Source: Galerina marginata
Lineage: Eukaryota > Basidiomycota > Agaricomycetes > Agaricales > Galerinaceae
Reading direction: 5' to 3'
Assembly: GCA_023014335.1 (NCBI GenBank)
Contig: JAECYW010000001.1
Span: 2,914,001 to 2,978,000 of the forward strand
DNA: 64,000 nucleotides
Shown: in pieces, positions 12,255 through 23,588 of the stretch
Numbering within the stretch: the first letter of the stretch is position 1
How the letters are laid out: each line of letters starts with the position of its first letter
Translations under genes and position numbers: made by a program
The notes under the pieces: model-generated
Database searches by the model: none
The model's input: the letters and a program-made list of their open reading frames with translations, nothing else
What the model was told of the DNA's origin: nothing

Positions 12255-12593
12255 TATTACAGTAAGGGCCAAATGGGTTGCCTCCCTTTGTACATTTGCG
12301 ACCCAGACTTATTCCGTCTAGCCAAGTAACAGTAGGAAGATAAACGGGAAAAATCCTTGATACACACAGTGCAATTCCAAAGCACATTTCACTGACTCTG
12401 AGATTAGATTAGATCAACCCTGTCGCAAGCGGTCCGGCAATGAAAGAAAGCAATTACCCTCGCTGGCGGCTGAAACAGGGCACTTTCCCTCGATCCACTT
12501 CAAATTTGTTAGGCTTACTGTCTGGTGACTCCTGGAGCGAGGTATACCAAACACGCCCTTTCTCTCCCTACCTGAAAGCTATAGACGATACAG
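12255..12593. other. Spacer between F-box copies
   Basis: 339 bp. The right half (12440-12593) is the duplicated 5' flank; the left half should hold the terminator of copy 1. No gene. Confidence 0.55.
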
Positions 12594-14252
12594 ATGGAGA
12601 ACCCAACCCAGTCAAAGTCGAATACTGATGGCAAACCACTTCACTACTCTTCCGCTCAAAAACTCATTGACGAAGAGATATCTCGTCTCTCTGAGGAGAT
12701 TAGGGCCCTTGCCTCTCGCAGAAACGAATTATCCCCGATTTTCAGGCTTCCACCTGAAGTGATCTGCAAGATTTTTGAATATGTTCAGGATGCACTGGCA
12801 CAGGAACCAGATCCAGACGAGGAAGAGCGAACAGGTTACAGTAATCCCTACCGATGGACAAAAGTCACTCATGTATGCAGGCGTTGGATGGAAACCGCTC
12901 TTTCAAATCCTTCTCTATGGTCAGATGTTGTGATCGACACACATCATCCTGGACGTCGATGGGACAGAGAGTCGTTTCTCAGGGCCAAAGACTCCCCACT
13001 TTCCGTCCGAGTGACGGCGATCGCATCCACAGATTTGACCGAAATATCCGAGAATACTCTCATTCCAATGTGCTTGGATCAGCTTCAGCGCATAACACAT
13101 CTTTCTCTCCAAGGTATGGACCATGCAATTCTAACGAAACTGCTTTTAGACGCGCCATCCTCGTCTCCGATGCTCACGTCCTTAAACCTTCTATCGTGGT
13201 CACTGGGCGAACCTACTATCCTACCCAGTACCGTCTTCACGGATTGCGCTCGTTTGCGATCCGTGTCCATAGATGGCTGCGCTATAGATTGGGGATCGCC
13301 TATATTTCGGGTCGTTAATCTGGTTAGATTAACGCTCGCTAACATTCCAGACCCCTATCAACCTTCCCTTGCAGATGTTCTCCTTTTAGTGGAAAATAAC
13401 AGCCTTTTGGAGGAGCTGGAACTCCGGTTTGCAATCTCTAATTCACTAGACACTAATTTCCCATCCCATGAGATACACCTCCCTCGACTGACATCGCTCT
13501 GGATCGTTGCGACTGACGCACAGGCTGCACAAACAATATCTCGGGTTGTCTATCCCGACTCCGCCACGATTTACATAGCATGCTCATCTACCGACATGAG
13601 TGAGGCCAACTTCTCTACCCTTACGTCGATCTTCATCCCTCGTATCCCAGATAAAAGCATTCGAAATCTAATGATTCGAAAAAGTAACAACGGAGTTAAA
13701 ATTGAAGCCAGCTCAAAGGCCATTAATAATACCCAACTCCAGGAGTTATATTATAGACGGCCATTTCGCAGTCTCACCGTGGACTACACCCTTCATGAGA
13801 TAGATGTGCCCAGCTTCGCAATACGCGCGTGCAGTATGGTGGCGCACAAGCTTGAAAACCTGGAATCTCTATGGATAGACGATTGGACCCTCCCGTCGGA
13901 TGCAGCGTGGTTCGAAAATTTCGGTAGCCTAAAGAAACTGGAAGCAATCCGGGTTGGACCCAGCTCGATGTTACACCTCCTCTATGCCATGGACGCCACT
14001 TTCGGACACCAGAATGAGGCACTGCCGTTCTTGCCGTCTCTCCGTAGTTTAAGGGTACAAGGAATCCTTCTCGATGGCGCCTATAGCCCTTTAGAGCTCA
14101 TGGAGAAAACATTTGCAAAACGTCGAGAGCAATCTGTCCCAATTCGTAAATTGACTTTGGACCGTTGCTTCGCCGTGAGTGATGAGGATATAGAGAGACT
14201 GGGACAGGTTGTCGATATTGTTGAGTGGGATGGGAAGGTGTGGGCGACGTAA
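12594..14252 (+). CDS. F-box protein, tandem copy 2
   Basis: A 552-residue intronless paralogue of the preceding gene, colinear along its whole length. The F-box core is RLPPEVICKIFEYV, then WTKVTHVCRRWMETALSNPS. The two proteins share long blocks (for example WDRESFLRAK, LLLDAPSSSPMLTSL, SSTDMSEAN, MEKTFAKRREQSVPIR here). Divergence lies mainly in the leucine-rich region, as expected if substrate contacts evolve fast. The frame is uninterrupted. Same role and uncertainty about the substrate as copy 1. Confidence 0.86.
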   Translation: MENPTQSKSNTDGKPLHYSSAQKLIDEEISRLSEEIRALASRRNELSPIFRLPPEVICKIFEYVQDALAQEPDPDEEERTGYSNPYRWTKVTHVCRRWMETALSNPSLWSDVVIDTHHPGRRWDRESFLRAKDSPLSVRVTAIASTDLTEISENTLIPMCLDQLQRITHLSLQGMDHAILTKLLLDAPSSSPMLTSLNLLSWSLGEPTILPSTVFTDCARLRSVSIDGCAIDWGSPIFRVVNLVRLTLANIPDPYQPSLADVLLLVENNSLLEELELRFAISNSLDTNFPSHEIHLPRLTSLWIVATDAQAAQTISRVVYPDSATIYIACSSTDMSEANFSTLTSIFIPRIPDKSIRNLMIRKSNNGVKIEASSKAINNTQLQELYYRRPFRSLTVDYTLHEIDVPSFAIRACSMVAHKLENLESLWIDDWTLPSDAAWFENFGSLKKLEAIRVGPSSMLHLLYAMDATFGHQNEALPFLPSLRSLRVQGILLDGAYSPLELMEKTFAKRREQSVPIRKLTLDRCFAVSDEDIERLGQVVDIVEWDGKVWAT

Positions 14253-14435
14253 CACTGTGGACCTGGAGTCATTTTCATAACCTACGCATATTACGGAAGG
14301 GACTATTTCTGAGCTTGCTTTCTGAGTACCTTGTCGATAGGAAGACACAGGAGATTAGATAAGCAGATTAGAGTAGATTGCCTTTCCCCACACCTGTGCG
14401 ACATTTCTTAAGCTTCGCTCTTCTCGTTCTCACCG

Positions 14436-15667
14436 ATGACCACCAATTCTGATACTGGGAGAGTGCACCATAAGGAATGTACAGGCGATGCATTGGTGAC
14501 GGTGAAAGCGCACCAGAAGGACGAAGATATCACTCTGTTTGGGAGCTGCTTCTGCCCGTTTGTGCAGAGAGTTTGGCTGGCTTTTGAGATTCTTGGGGTG
14601 CCGTACAAGGTATGGTTTTTAGTCGTGTTGCATCAGATCTGTTTTGATATTGATTGGGTGTGTTGTAGTACTGTGAGTCTGGATAGATTTGATTCGATCG
14701 AGGTTATGATTGAGGAATGGAACCAGATGAAATTGACCCGTACACGAATCCCAAACCCAAAGAATTATTGGAGGTCTCGCCGAAAGGGCTCGTGCCGGGA
14801 TTGAGGTTCAACCGCTACAGCCCAGCCCGCTCTCTGAACGAAAGCACGGTGATCCTGGATTTCTTGGAAGAGTGAGTTGGGCATTTGGATGAGAGAATAT
14901 TCGATGACATCATCCTCGATTGTGCAGCCTAGCAGCTACAACGACAAAACGCAGTATTTTACCTCTGATTTCCAACCCATGTACGTATCCAGAGTTGCTG
15001 ATATTTAATCGTGAATTTACGGACCATTAGATGCCCGAGGGTTGGCGCGACTCCAGGGGGATCATGTAAACCGTAACCTTGTGCCTGCATTTTATCGCTA
15101 CCTCCAAGCCCAAACAGAAGAAAAGCAAATTGAAGGGGGTAAAGACTTTCATGCCAGCCTCGTAGGTTTGGTTGCCCTCCTCGAACGAGCTGAGCGAGAA
15201 ATCGTAGTGCCTGGAGGAGCTTCAGGCGAAGGAGAGGCCAAAACGCTTCGCAAGGGTCTCGGTCTGTGGATTCCCGGAGAGACGGACCTTGGTTGGGCAG
15301 ACGTTATGGCTGGACCTTGTGAATACATTTCGTGTCCTGACAATCCCGTTGTTGACTGGAATAATTTTCTAGGGTTGTTGAGAGCGAAAATTGTGCTGAC
15401 CCATTACCGAGGATTCCAGTTGCCCAGTGGCGACCGGTTCAATGGGTGGCTGACGCGGCTCTTTGAGCATCCTGTTTTCAAAGCGACTTCCAGCACGGAC
15501 CAGCTGTATCTTGATAGCTATGAACGGTGCGTACAGCCTTCATTCTCGGTTTATTTTTGCTGTCTTCCCATGAGCGACCTAATTTTGGGCGGTATAGATA
15601 CGCGTTTAACCGACCGAATACGAGCCAGGTCGCAAATGCAATCAACGAGGGAAGGGCGTTGCCATGA
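14436..15667 (+). CDS. Glutathione S-transferase, Omega-like, seven exons including a 4-nt exon
   Basis: Exons: 14436-14609, 14669-14672, 14727-14871, 14928-14980, 15031-15318, 15373-15527 and 15598-15667. Spliced, the thioredoxin-like domain reads FGSCFCPFVQRVWLAFEILG with the Omega-type catalytic Cys in CPFV, then VPYKYYEIDPYTNPKPKELL, SPKGLVPGL and the usual NESTVILDFLED. The helical C-domain follows (NPYARGLARLQGDHVNR, GWADVMAGPWLLRAK, FEHPVFKATSSTDQLYLDSY), ending in VANAINEGRALP. All introns are 50-70 nt with GT-AG ends. Omega-class enzymes reduce mixed disulphides and S-glutathionyl adducts in the cytosol. The 4-nt exon TACT is needed to keep frame and restore the KYYEIDP segment. No frame break. 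The start at 14436 is the first ATG in frame. Confidence 0.88.
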
Positions 15668-16170
15668 GTAGCTGTGTAGTAGGATTTTTAATGTAGATGT
15701 TTTCGACAAAGAAATGAAAAATTGGCGACTTTTCGCAGCATTGTGGGATCGGCGAGGCGATCCACGTGCGTTGTGGATGTGGATCACGGAACTTGGCGGT
15801 GTTTGTGGTGTGATTTGAAAGACAAGTTGAGCTGAGACGACTTTCACTCTTCCTCGTCGTTGACGGTATCGTGTCGCTGCTAATCAGCGAGACAGTCATC
15901 CCCCGGCACGAAATATCGGCTGAAAAGACTTGATTTTACGAATTTGAAGGAACAACGCACGACTTCGGGACGACCTTATTTCTCCAACCGTATCGGCAGC
16001 ATCTATTTCTACCGATTCCCGAGCTAATTCCACACGATACGCAATACAGAGCCCAACATCACAGGCTTCTTCTTGTTCTCTTTCTCATCCATCGACGAGC
16101 TCACAACCGCTAGCTGCCCTCGCGCAGTAGCGACTATACCACCACATTCTTTCATTCTCTTTCATCTCTC
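15668..16170. promoter_or_regulatory. Promoter region of the Boi-like gene
   Basis: About 500 bp holding the GST 3' end and the promoter of the next gene. Pyrimidine-rich blocks (TTCTCTTTCTCATC, TTCATTCTCTTTCATCTCTC) directly precede the start codon, as is common at fungal promoters. No TATA box seen. Confidence 0.45.
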
Positions 16171-19100
16171 ATGCCTGATTACGTTTATGCACTGCACGAC
16201 TTTCTTCCCGAGCATGAAGACGAGGTGACCTTCCATGCTGGGGAACGGATTGAGGTTGTCGAGAAAGACGACTTGTACGGGGATGGCTGGTGGCAGGTGC
16301 GTCAGCTTTCTGATCGAGATCGTACATCTGCTTACAGGCGAGCTTCTAGGGACGCAACCTTGCTGGAAAAGTCGGCCTCTTCCCAGTGAGTTATACTGCA
16401 CCGGCGCCTCCTGCTGTTGCACAAGCTCCATCGTCCTCGTCTACCATCACCCCAGAGGATGCGCCGGCTGGTGCTACGCCAAATAAATCGGTGCTACAAC
16501 CGCTCCATGAAGAACCGGAGTCAGACTTATCATCACCCCCTGAAATCGCGTCTCCCATCCCCAAACAACCTCCAGCTACCTTCCTCAACGGAGATGGGTA
16601 CGAAAGCGATGTCGCCTCTCCAGATAATACTTCACTTCCACCTGGCGTCCATGCCTGACGGCGCAATGAAGGCCACCATGACGGACGTCCAGAAAGCTAT
16701 CGAGCAGCTTGGTCCGTAATGCGGGTTCTGGAGAGGACGGAGACGGCGCAAGGAGTTTCAGCTTTGCCAGCACGCGTGATGGTGCCGATACAGGAGACGG
16801 ACGAGACGGACTTCGACCTGAGCTGATGTCGACGGCGCCGTGGGCAACTCGAATGGCGAGGATTGGCATAAGAACGCTAGGAAGAAAGTTGGCAGCCAAG
16901 GCAAGGAGGGCGGTCGAGGAGGCCGAGAAGCTCGAAGCGATGATGGCGACCGGCGACTCGCCAGCTGGTCGACGGTCAATTGCTCCACCGATTGAGGTCG
17001 AGCTCAGCGACGAGAGCGAGGCAGAGGAAGACGGGGATTTCACACGGTCAAGCAAATTCCAGAGACACCACCCATACATTTTGGAGGAGGACTGAGAACT
17101 GAGGATGCTGAGGCGGAACCTTTACATACCAAGGAGCCGTCTGCGTCTGCTACCGCGACACAGAGGTCCTCCGCCGCTGTCGAGCCGAACCAAGTTCTCG
17201 TCCCTCCTAGGGATGAGACAGATGTTCCAACGGCGACTGCTGCGACCCTTACCTTCCCTGTGTTTTCATCGCCACCAGTATCTACTATTGTGGAGTCGCC
17301 TTCGACGGGTTTGGCTGCTAGATCTGTCTCACCACCGAGGGATGCGTACCCTACCCCCTCTTCTCCTCCACCCCCACCTCAGGCTGCTCCTAGCTGCTCC
17401 ACATCAACTCTTAACGACGGAACAGAAGCGAAGCAGCATCCCAATCAAGGAAACTGCATTAGCGAATGGCTTGCCCTCACCATCCGCTTCCTCTCATTTC
17501 AATAATATCAACTCGAAGCATAACAGCATAGTTTCCTCCGCTTCAGCGCCTCCGATGACTACCCCGGCACCGCATGCTCAACATACGGCCCCCAGTCCCT
17601 CCTGCTCAAGAGTTGAAGAAGACCCATCCGACCGAATGGACTGTCGATGAAGTTGTTGAATGGTTGAAGAGCAAAGGATTCGATCAAGACGTCTGCGATA
17701 AGTTCATCGGTGCGTCTTTCTCATCATTTTCAATTATTCATAATTTGACTCGACCATTCTCATAGAACAAGAATAACAGGCGACGTCCTTCTCGAGCTCG
17801 ACGTCAACCTCCTCAAGACCGAAATCGGGATCATGGCGTTCGGCAAACGCATGCGCATCGCCAACGCCATCACCGACCTGCGCCGCCCGCCAGTCCATCG
17901 AGTACTCAGGACCACAACACCTCGGAACACCCCTCGCCCATGCACCTCCAGCACTCGGCCACGCACTCGCGCACGCAGAGCCAGAGCCAGAGCCACCACT
18001 CTTTCCCTGGAACACTCAGTGCGCCGACGCATGGTTATACGCAGAGCATACAGAGCTCGCTGGGGAGTCCGATGGGGTATGGGAACGGGTTTGGGTATGG
18101 GACTCCGGGTCAGGGCCAGGGCCAGCAGTTTGAGCCTGTGCAGGAGAGCCCGAGTGCGAGTGCGAGTGTAAGTGTTGACCGGACTGTGGAGACGAATGGG
18201 GCTGTTGGGGCGGGCGTGGTCACTGCTGTGGGCGTTGGGTTGGGTATTGGGGTACCGACTAATGGCGGGTCGCCGAATGGGGTGCGTTTGGTTGTTATTT
18301 TTTGGGAGGGATGACAGCTTATCCGATTTTTGCAGAAGAACCGCTCTGCGCACTTGTCGCTCTCACCTAGTGATGGTGCGTTGAAGGACTCGGCAGCAAG
18401 GAACTCTCTCTCCATTCCACGAGCAGAGGAGGAGGATCGGGGGCATATGAGTGATGTACGTCTTCGCCTCGTCTCTATGCCCTTGTATCTTAACTTATGT
18501 TGTATAACAGGGTGAGATTGTGCCCACTGCCACGAGCATGCGTCGTCGAATATTCGGTCGTTCTCAAGACTCGGCTCTTTCTGTACTCGTCACGCGGCAA
18601 TCACCTATGCCTTCGCCTACGTTACGCGACACTCCCGACAAGGATCTCAAGGACAAGGACAGCACCAAAGAGGTTAATGACAAGGAAAAGGAGAAGGAGA
18701 AAGACACCTCCAGTGTTGGAAGTCGCCGACACGCACGCGCGAAGAAGAGCATCGACGGTAGCAAGCATAGTGATAGGTTGAGCATATTTGGCGGTACTTT
18801 TGGCGGCACTCTGGGCAAGAGCCGGAAACCACCACCGAGGTATGATTTCTACTTTCTTGTTAGCTAGGATCTTCGAATTCTGATGCTTCTGTTGTATGAC
18901 AGCACAAGCGATGAAGCACCGTCGGAGAAAACAAGCAGCAAATTCAGCTTGCCGAGGTTACATGGCCCAAGTATACGCAAATCTTCGTCGACGTCACAGC
19001 GTCCTTCCACGCCAGTTCAGTCAGCCCCAAGACATCTTCGCGGTGACGACACAAGATCTGTCGCCCAAGGAACACGACAAAGATAGCCCGAGGAACTCGA

Positions 19101-20476
19101 AGACTCTTCGGAAACGGACGATCTCTGCTCCTCCTGCTGGTGCCGCTCCGAATGGGACACAGGAGACGGTCAACGGTGTTTCGGGCCCGATTAAGCAGGG
19201 ACAGAATATCCTGGAGCAGATTGGGGAGCCTGATCATATTGGGTGGATGCGGAAGAAGGGCGACAGGTATAATTCGTGGAAGACGCGCTATTTCATCCTC
19301 AAGGGACCCCATCTGTACATCTTGAGGAGCAATAACAAGACTGTGAGATATCCTTTCTCTTCGATCATGTCACCGAACTCGTCTAATGCTTTTGAATTTA
19401 GGAAACGCGGATCAAGGGGTACATCCATATTGTGGGATACAAAGTCACTGTGGATGAGAACATCGATCCTGGTCGATATGGCTTCCGCATTGACCATGAC
19501 CACGACAAGACCCATTATTTCAGTTCTGAAGAGAAAACGACTGTTCGTGATTGGATGAAAGCTATCATGAAGGCCACCATTGGGAGAGATTACACCAGTA
19601 AGTCTTGCGATGGAAGAAGTTAATTTTCACTGATCGTTGGATGTCAGAACCTGTGGTGTCGTCAGTGTAACATCCCCACCTATTCCCTGGTCGTCGCTCA
19701 AGCTATGAACCCTGCCCCTCGACCCCCCTCTCCTACCGCTCGCGATGCGACCCAGAAGGCTCTGCGTCGTGAAAACCCCGATCAAGCTCTCCAGTCGGGA
19801 TGCCCGTGTTCTTATGGGTCTTCCAGGCAGTGATCTCAAGGATGAACGCTGAAAGAACTCGCCTGGATACATTCTTCAGCGATGACAATACATCGTTAGC
19901 TGGCTTTGCTAACCAGCCTGCGTCGCCCAGGAGAACGGCTGCGCCTCCTAGACCGTCAAGAGAGATGCGGCGGTCAAATTCTCAGCGTACTACAGTCAGT
20001 ATCTCTGTGACCGGTTGACCATTCATGACTTCATCTTATACTGATGAACTGTCATTAGGTTAACCCTGTGGACGAGTCCCTCATCGAATGGGCCAATACA
20101 CATCTACCCGACCATCTTCAAATCACTGACCCGAACTGGAGCCTTGTGTGGCGGTCTCGCACTCCTCCGTCTAGCCGAATCTATCAAGGGCCGACCATCA
20201 GTCTCCTCCCGTGGCCGACTCCGCATTCCCAGTCGACGCAAACGACGACTAAGCTCGATGGGCTCTTCCGCCTGTTCGATTTCCTGCTGGACAACGACGT
20301 GAAGATCGGCAGTGTGAGCATCAACTGACATCCGGCAGGGGAAGAGGGACAAGATCGTCCAGCTGCTGCGTGCGCTGAAGAGCTGGGAAGATAAGCGGAG
20401 GGCTCTGGCGAACACGATTGCGAAGGGGTCGATGCAGGCTGGTGCTAGCTTTATGATGCCTGTCGTCATGACATGA
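16171..20476 (+). CDS. Boi/Pob1-like polarity protein: SH3 - SAM - PH - calponin-homology-like domain, with many frame breaks
   Basis: Boi1/Boi2 and Pob1 are cortical scaffolds for polarised growth and exocytosis. Order here: SH3 (ALHDFLPEHEDEVTFHAGER, then DGWWQ spliced to GRNLAGKVGLFP); a low-complexity Ser/Pro/acidic linker; SAM at about 17635-17885 (TEWTVDEVVEWLKSKGFD, then GDVLLELDVNLLKTEIGIMA); a Gln/Ser/Gly-rich linker; PH at about 19230-19600 (HIGWMRKKGDRYNSWKTRYF, then KGYIHIVGYKV and DWMKAIMKAT); and a C-terminal CH-like domain at about 20065-20420 (ESLIEWANTHLPDHLQITDP, LFRLFDFLLDNDVKIG, KIVQLLRALKSW). Single-base breaks occur at about 16655, 16713, 16820, 16885, 17771 (one A short), 19665-19700, 20134, 20209, 20250 and 20326, with conserved protein on both sides of each. 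These look like sequencing errors. Exon ends in the linkers are not resolved. Confidence 0.8.
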
Positions 20477-21523
20477 TTTGGACTCTATCTTTGTATTTTC
20501 TTTTTATCTAAGTTGCTACTTGCTTCCTACACCTGTAATATTTTGCTGCTTTTCTTATTATTCTGCTTATTATCATCTACATACAGGATTTTTTTTTGGA
20601 TTCTCTGTGTTGCATCCTTTTTTTTTTTTAGAATCCATGTCTTGTTGTCTCAAGCCTGTCTCATGTGCCATCGCGATTTTATGGATAATCTCCAAGTCAA
20701 AAACTATATGTATCATTTAAAGCATGGCATCGCACAACGTTCCAAGTACAGCGCGCACGTTGATACTCCCAGCTATAATAGAACAAAGTTCCATCACGTC
20801 TGTATTCGATAACATTTGATACAAGTATACAGAACTCACTGAAATGAATAACTACTCCCAGGAAACAAGATCAGCTGGCTGAGGATGGGGCAGTTCTCTC
20901 AGACTAAGACACCTGACAGACCTGAGGAGACTCGCCGCTCGCGAAGATGGAGGGCCATTGGTCGCGCCCATAGGCAAATTTCAAGATGGCTATTTCCAGC
21001 CCATTGAATTCCGGAGGAGGAAAGGCAAGCCAGTGGTCCTTCGTATCAGGATGCGCCGAGTCTGCGATACTGAAGTAAATCAGGCGATCCCTCAAAACTA
21101 CAGAGTCGAATTTTATCTCGGTGACGGTCAAGAGCAAGGAGCAAAATGCTCAGACAATTGAATTTCCACGGTCGGACACAATAAAATCTAATCTGATTGG
21201 TACTTCCGTATTCTGAAGTGTTTGCGAACTTTCGATGTTAGTTTCTAACATGTCTAGACTCTATTTAGCTCACTTACTTATTTAGAAGGCATTTCTGCTG
21301 TGATTTGTGCTTCCCATGCCGAATCAACAACCCGAAACTAGACATGATTGCGGGTATTCTGCGCGTGGAAAAGGGTAGAGTGCACTGGACAGTTGCTGGA
21401 ACAGCGTACAGGTTTTGGTGGAATTCTCCAGAATGTCGCGATAGGCGCCCGGATAAAGTTCAAGGTCAAGAAGAGTTGATTCGACGGCTATCCCCGTAGC
21501 CAACTTGGATACCAACCCCCAAC
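20477..21523. other. Intergenic, possible small minus-strand gene
   Basis: About 1 kb. Poly-T tracts near 20588 and 20620 probably belong to the 3' end of the Boi-like gene. A 70-codon minus-strand open stretch (about 21137-20904) containing RDRLIYFSIADSAHPDTKDH reads like protein but has no ATG start and no recognised relative; it could be an exon of an unrecognised gene. Confidence 0.3.
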
Positions 21524-23588
21524 ATGTCTGCGGAAAATTTACCTCCCCAACCAAATCTTGCCACATCGGATACCAATTCAGTCAACCCTGTCGATGGTCC
21601 GCTTATTAGGTTTCCTCCTTTTCCCCAACCTCCTGACGGCGTCCAGATCATGTCATTCAAGCAGTTCAAGGAGAGAGGAATACGCGTAGAACCAGGTCCT
21701 GATGACGCCGAGGTCGATGCTCTGGGCATCCCCACCATACCTCTGCGCGTCCACCACGGGACCGACGAGTGCAAAACGAACACCAAGAGGAAGAGAAAGC
21801 AGGAAGAGAACAAGACACGCAAAAAAGGAGGTCTTGGTGCGAAGAAGCTTGTCTGGTGGGAGCAGTGGGAGGACACAGAGGCGATTCGTTTCTCAATTGG
21901 TTTTAACCCGTAAGTCAGTGCTGTGGTGGTCTTCAACGTCGACTAGCTTAATTTTTCATCTTGCAGACATTCTTCCCGTTTTGAGAGGATACACGCTGCA
22001 GCTGCGGACTTTACGAGCGGGCGGACGTGGCCCGTCACTTTCGCGTCAGAGACAGGCCCAGTGTTTATCTGGGACAAAGTATGTCTGTACGAAATGATCT
22101 ACGGCCACCTAGCTCATATTTTCGTCAGTTCCAGCGCTATATTGGTCTTCCACAAGGAGGGACCTGTACCAGGTGAGAAGAAGAAGAAGAAAGGCAAGCA
22201 GCAAGAGGTAGATGAAGAAATGTCCGACGACGACGAAATGGAGCAGGACGACGAAACCCCCGAGGCTCCCGCCGCAACTAGGCCAGGCATCTTTATAGAC
22301 CGCCAAGTTCCAGCGAGCATGAAGGCTAACACGGACGATGAAAAGCTTCTTACCTTCTTCGAAAGCCCAGAAAAGTCGATCAGGATCTTTTTGTCTTCGT
22401 ATGCTCGTAAAATGGGCTACATTTGGTCCGTTTCATTGACTTGGAACACGAATGTTATTTTTAACTATATTTCTTCAGGTCGGATGCCAATCTTGATTGC
22501 ATGGGTCGCCTACTCGGCTTCTTCGTGAATTTCTTGTTGCGCAGCAAAGTACTCCCAGAAGTCGAACGTTCTTTGCGTCGGTCATTGGAAGTCATTACCG
22601 CTGCCATCCAGGAACTACCGCATACCGCTGCCTTCGCTAAAGTTACACCGGATAACTTCAGCGCCGCTTGCAATAATTGCTGGGGAAGGAAGTCGGATGG
22701 ATATACAGTGCTTTCCTTGGACCTCCAGGATACACCGGCTGCGGACGTACCCATGGCCAAGATTGAAGAGGTCGAACCCGAGAAGCCAGAACCAAGTTGC
22801 CAACGCCTCAGGGCTGGGGTGCTGCTACGAGCGGTTGGGGCCTGGTTGACGGCGGAACGTGGGGCTCTTCTACCACTGACGGCACAAACGTCTGGGGAAG
22901 TGCTACCGTAACAGATCCCGTTCAAGAGGCCGCTCCATGGGAGCTCGCTGAACAGAAGAGCCTCATGTCATCTCTTAGGGCCCGACCGCCCTCCCTTTAA
23001 CACATACTACCTGGCATCGTCGAGCAGTCCATGCGACGTATCAAGTCCTATCACCCCTCCGTCTTCAAATCCGCCCAAGTCGCCGCCTCTCCCTGATGAC
23101 GCCACGGACCCGGATGCTGTCGCTGTTGAGGTCGAACTTGACCGTCTCTTCACCAAAGTCGTTCTCGAGCCCATGGTCGACTGGGACGGCGGCGAATCTC
23201 CTGTTTACACCCGGACCCAGCATCCTTGATTCATCCCAAGGCGCTGTTGTTGACCCCAACGCGCCAGCAGCAGCTGAAGGCGCGCCAAAAGCCCACGACC
23301 CGTTCAAAGACGAAATAACGCTCCTCGTCGAGGCCCTTCCAGAAAAGGTGGACCTCATGCATGTTGGCATGGGACTGGGAGGCACGTGGGTCCAGATCGT
23401 TCGCCAGGGTGAGCCCGCGAAGAAGAAAAAGAAAGGGAAGAGCAAGTCGAAGAAAGTCCGCTCCGAGCTTATGGTATCTCGATGAATTAGCCGTCGTCAC
23501 TCCCGAGCTTCTGGGCGATACCAGTCTTGACCTTTTCTTGGTGTATTATACTACTTTTTTTTGTCTCCGACATTTTCATCGTACATAG
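21524..23588 (+). CDS. Arb1-like subunit of an Argonaute siRNA chaperone complex
   Basis: In fission yeast Arb1 and Arb2 hold Ago1 with duplex siRNA in the ARC complex and inhibit slicing until loading is complete. The first exon (21524-21908) carries LIRFPPFPQPPDGVQIMSFK, the word GIPTIPLRVHHGTDECKTN, a Lys/Arg-rich stretch and KLVWWEQWED. A spliced exon gives SSRFERIHAAAADFTSGRTW and FIWDKFQRYIGL. After a Lys-rich and acidic low-complexity stretch comes ESPEKSIRIFLSSYARKMGY, then GRLLGFFVNFLLRSKVLPEV and ELPHTAAFAKVTPDNFSAA. The C-terminus has VDLMHVGMGLGGTWVQIVRQ and ELWYLDELAVVTP. Frame changes near 22155, 22790, 22920-23080 and 23225-23475 are not explained by clean introns. The family call rests on memory of Agaricomycete Arb1-domain proteins. 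Confidence 0.62.

Noticed and set aside
14610..14726. A single 117-nt intron in the GST gene instead of two introns and a 4-nt exon
   Set aside because: It joins the exons out of frame and loses the KYYEIDP segment.
17760..18353. Long minus-strand open frame (197 codons) rich in Arg
   Set aside because: It lies opposite the Gln/Ser/Gly linker of the Boi-like gene; its Arg/Pro-rich composition is what the complement of that repeat-like coding sequence gives.
16171..20476. Programmed frameshifting in the Boi-like gene
   Set aside because: The shifts are many, go in both directions, and have no shared slippery site; sequence error explains them better.
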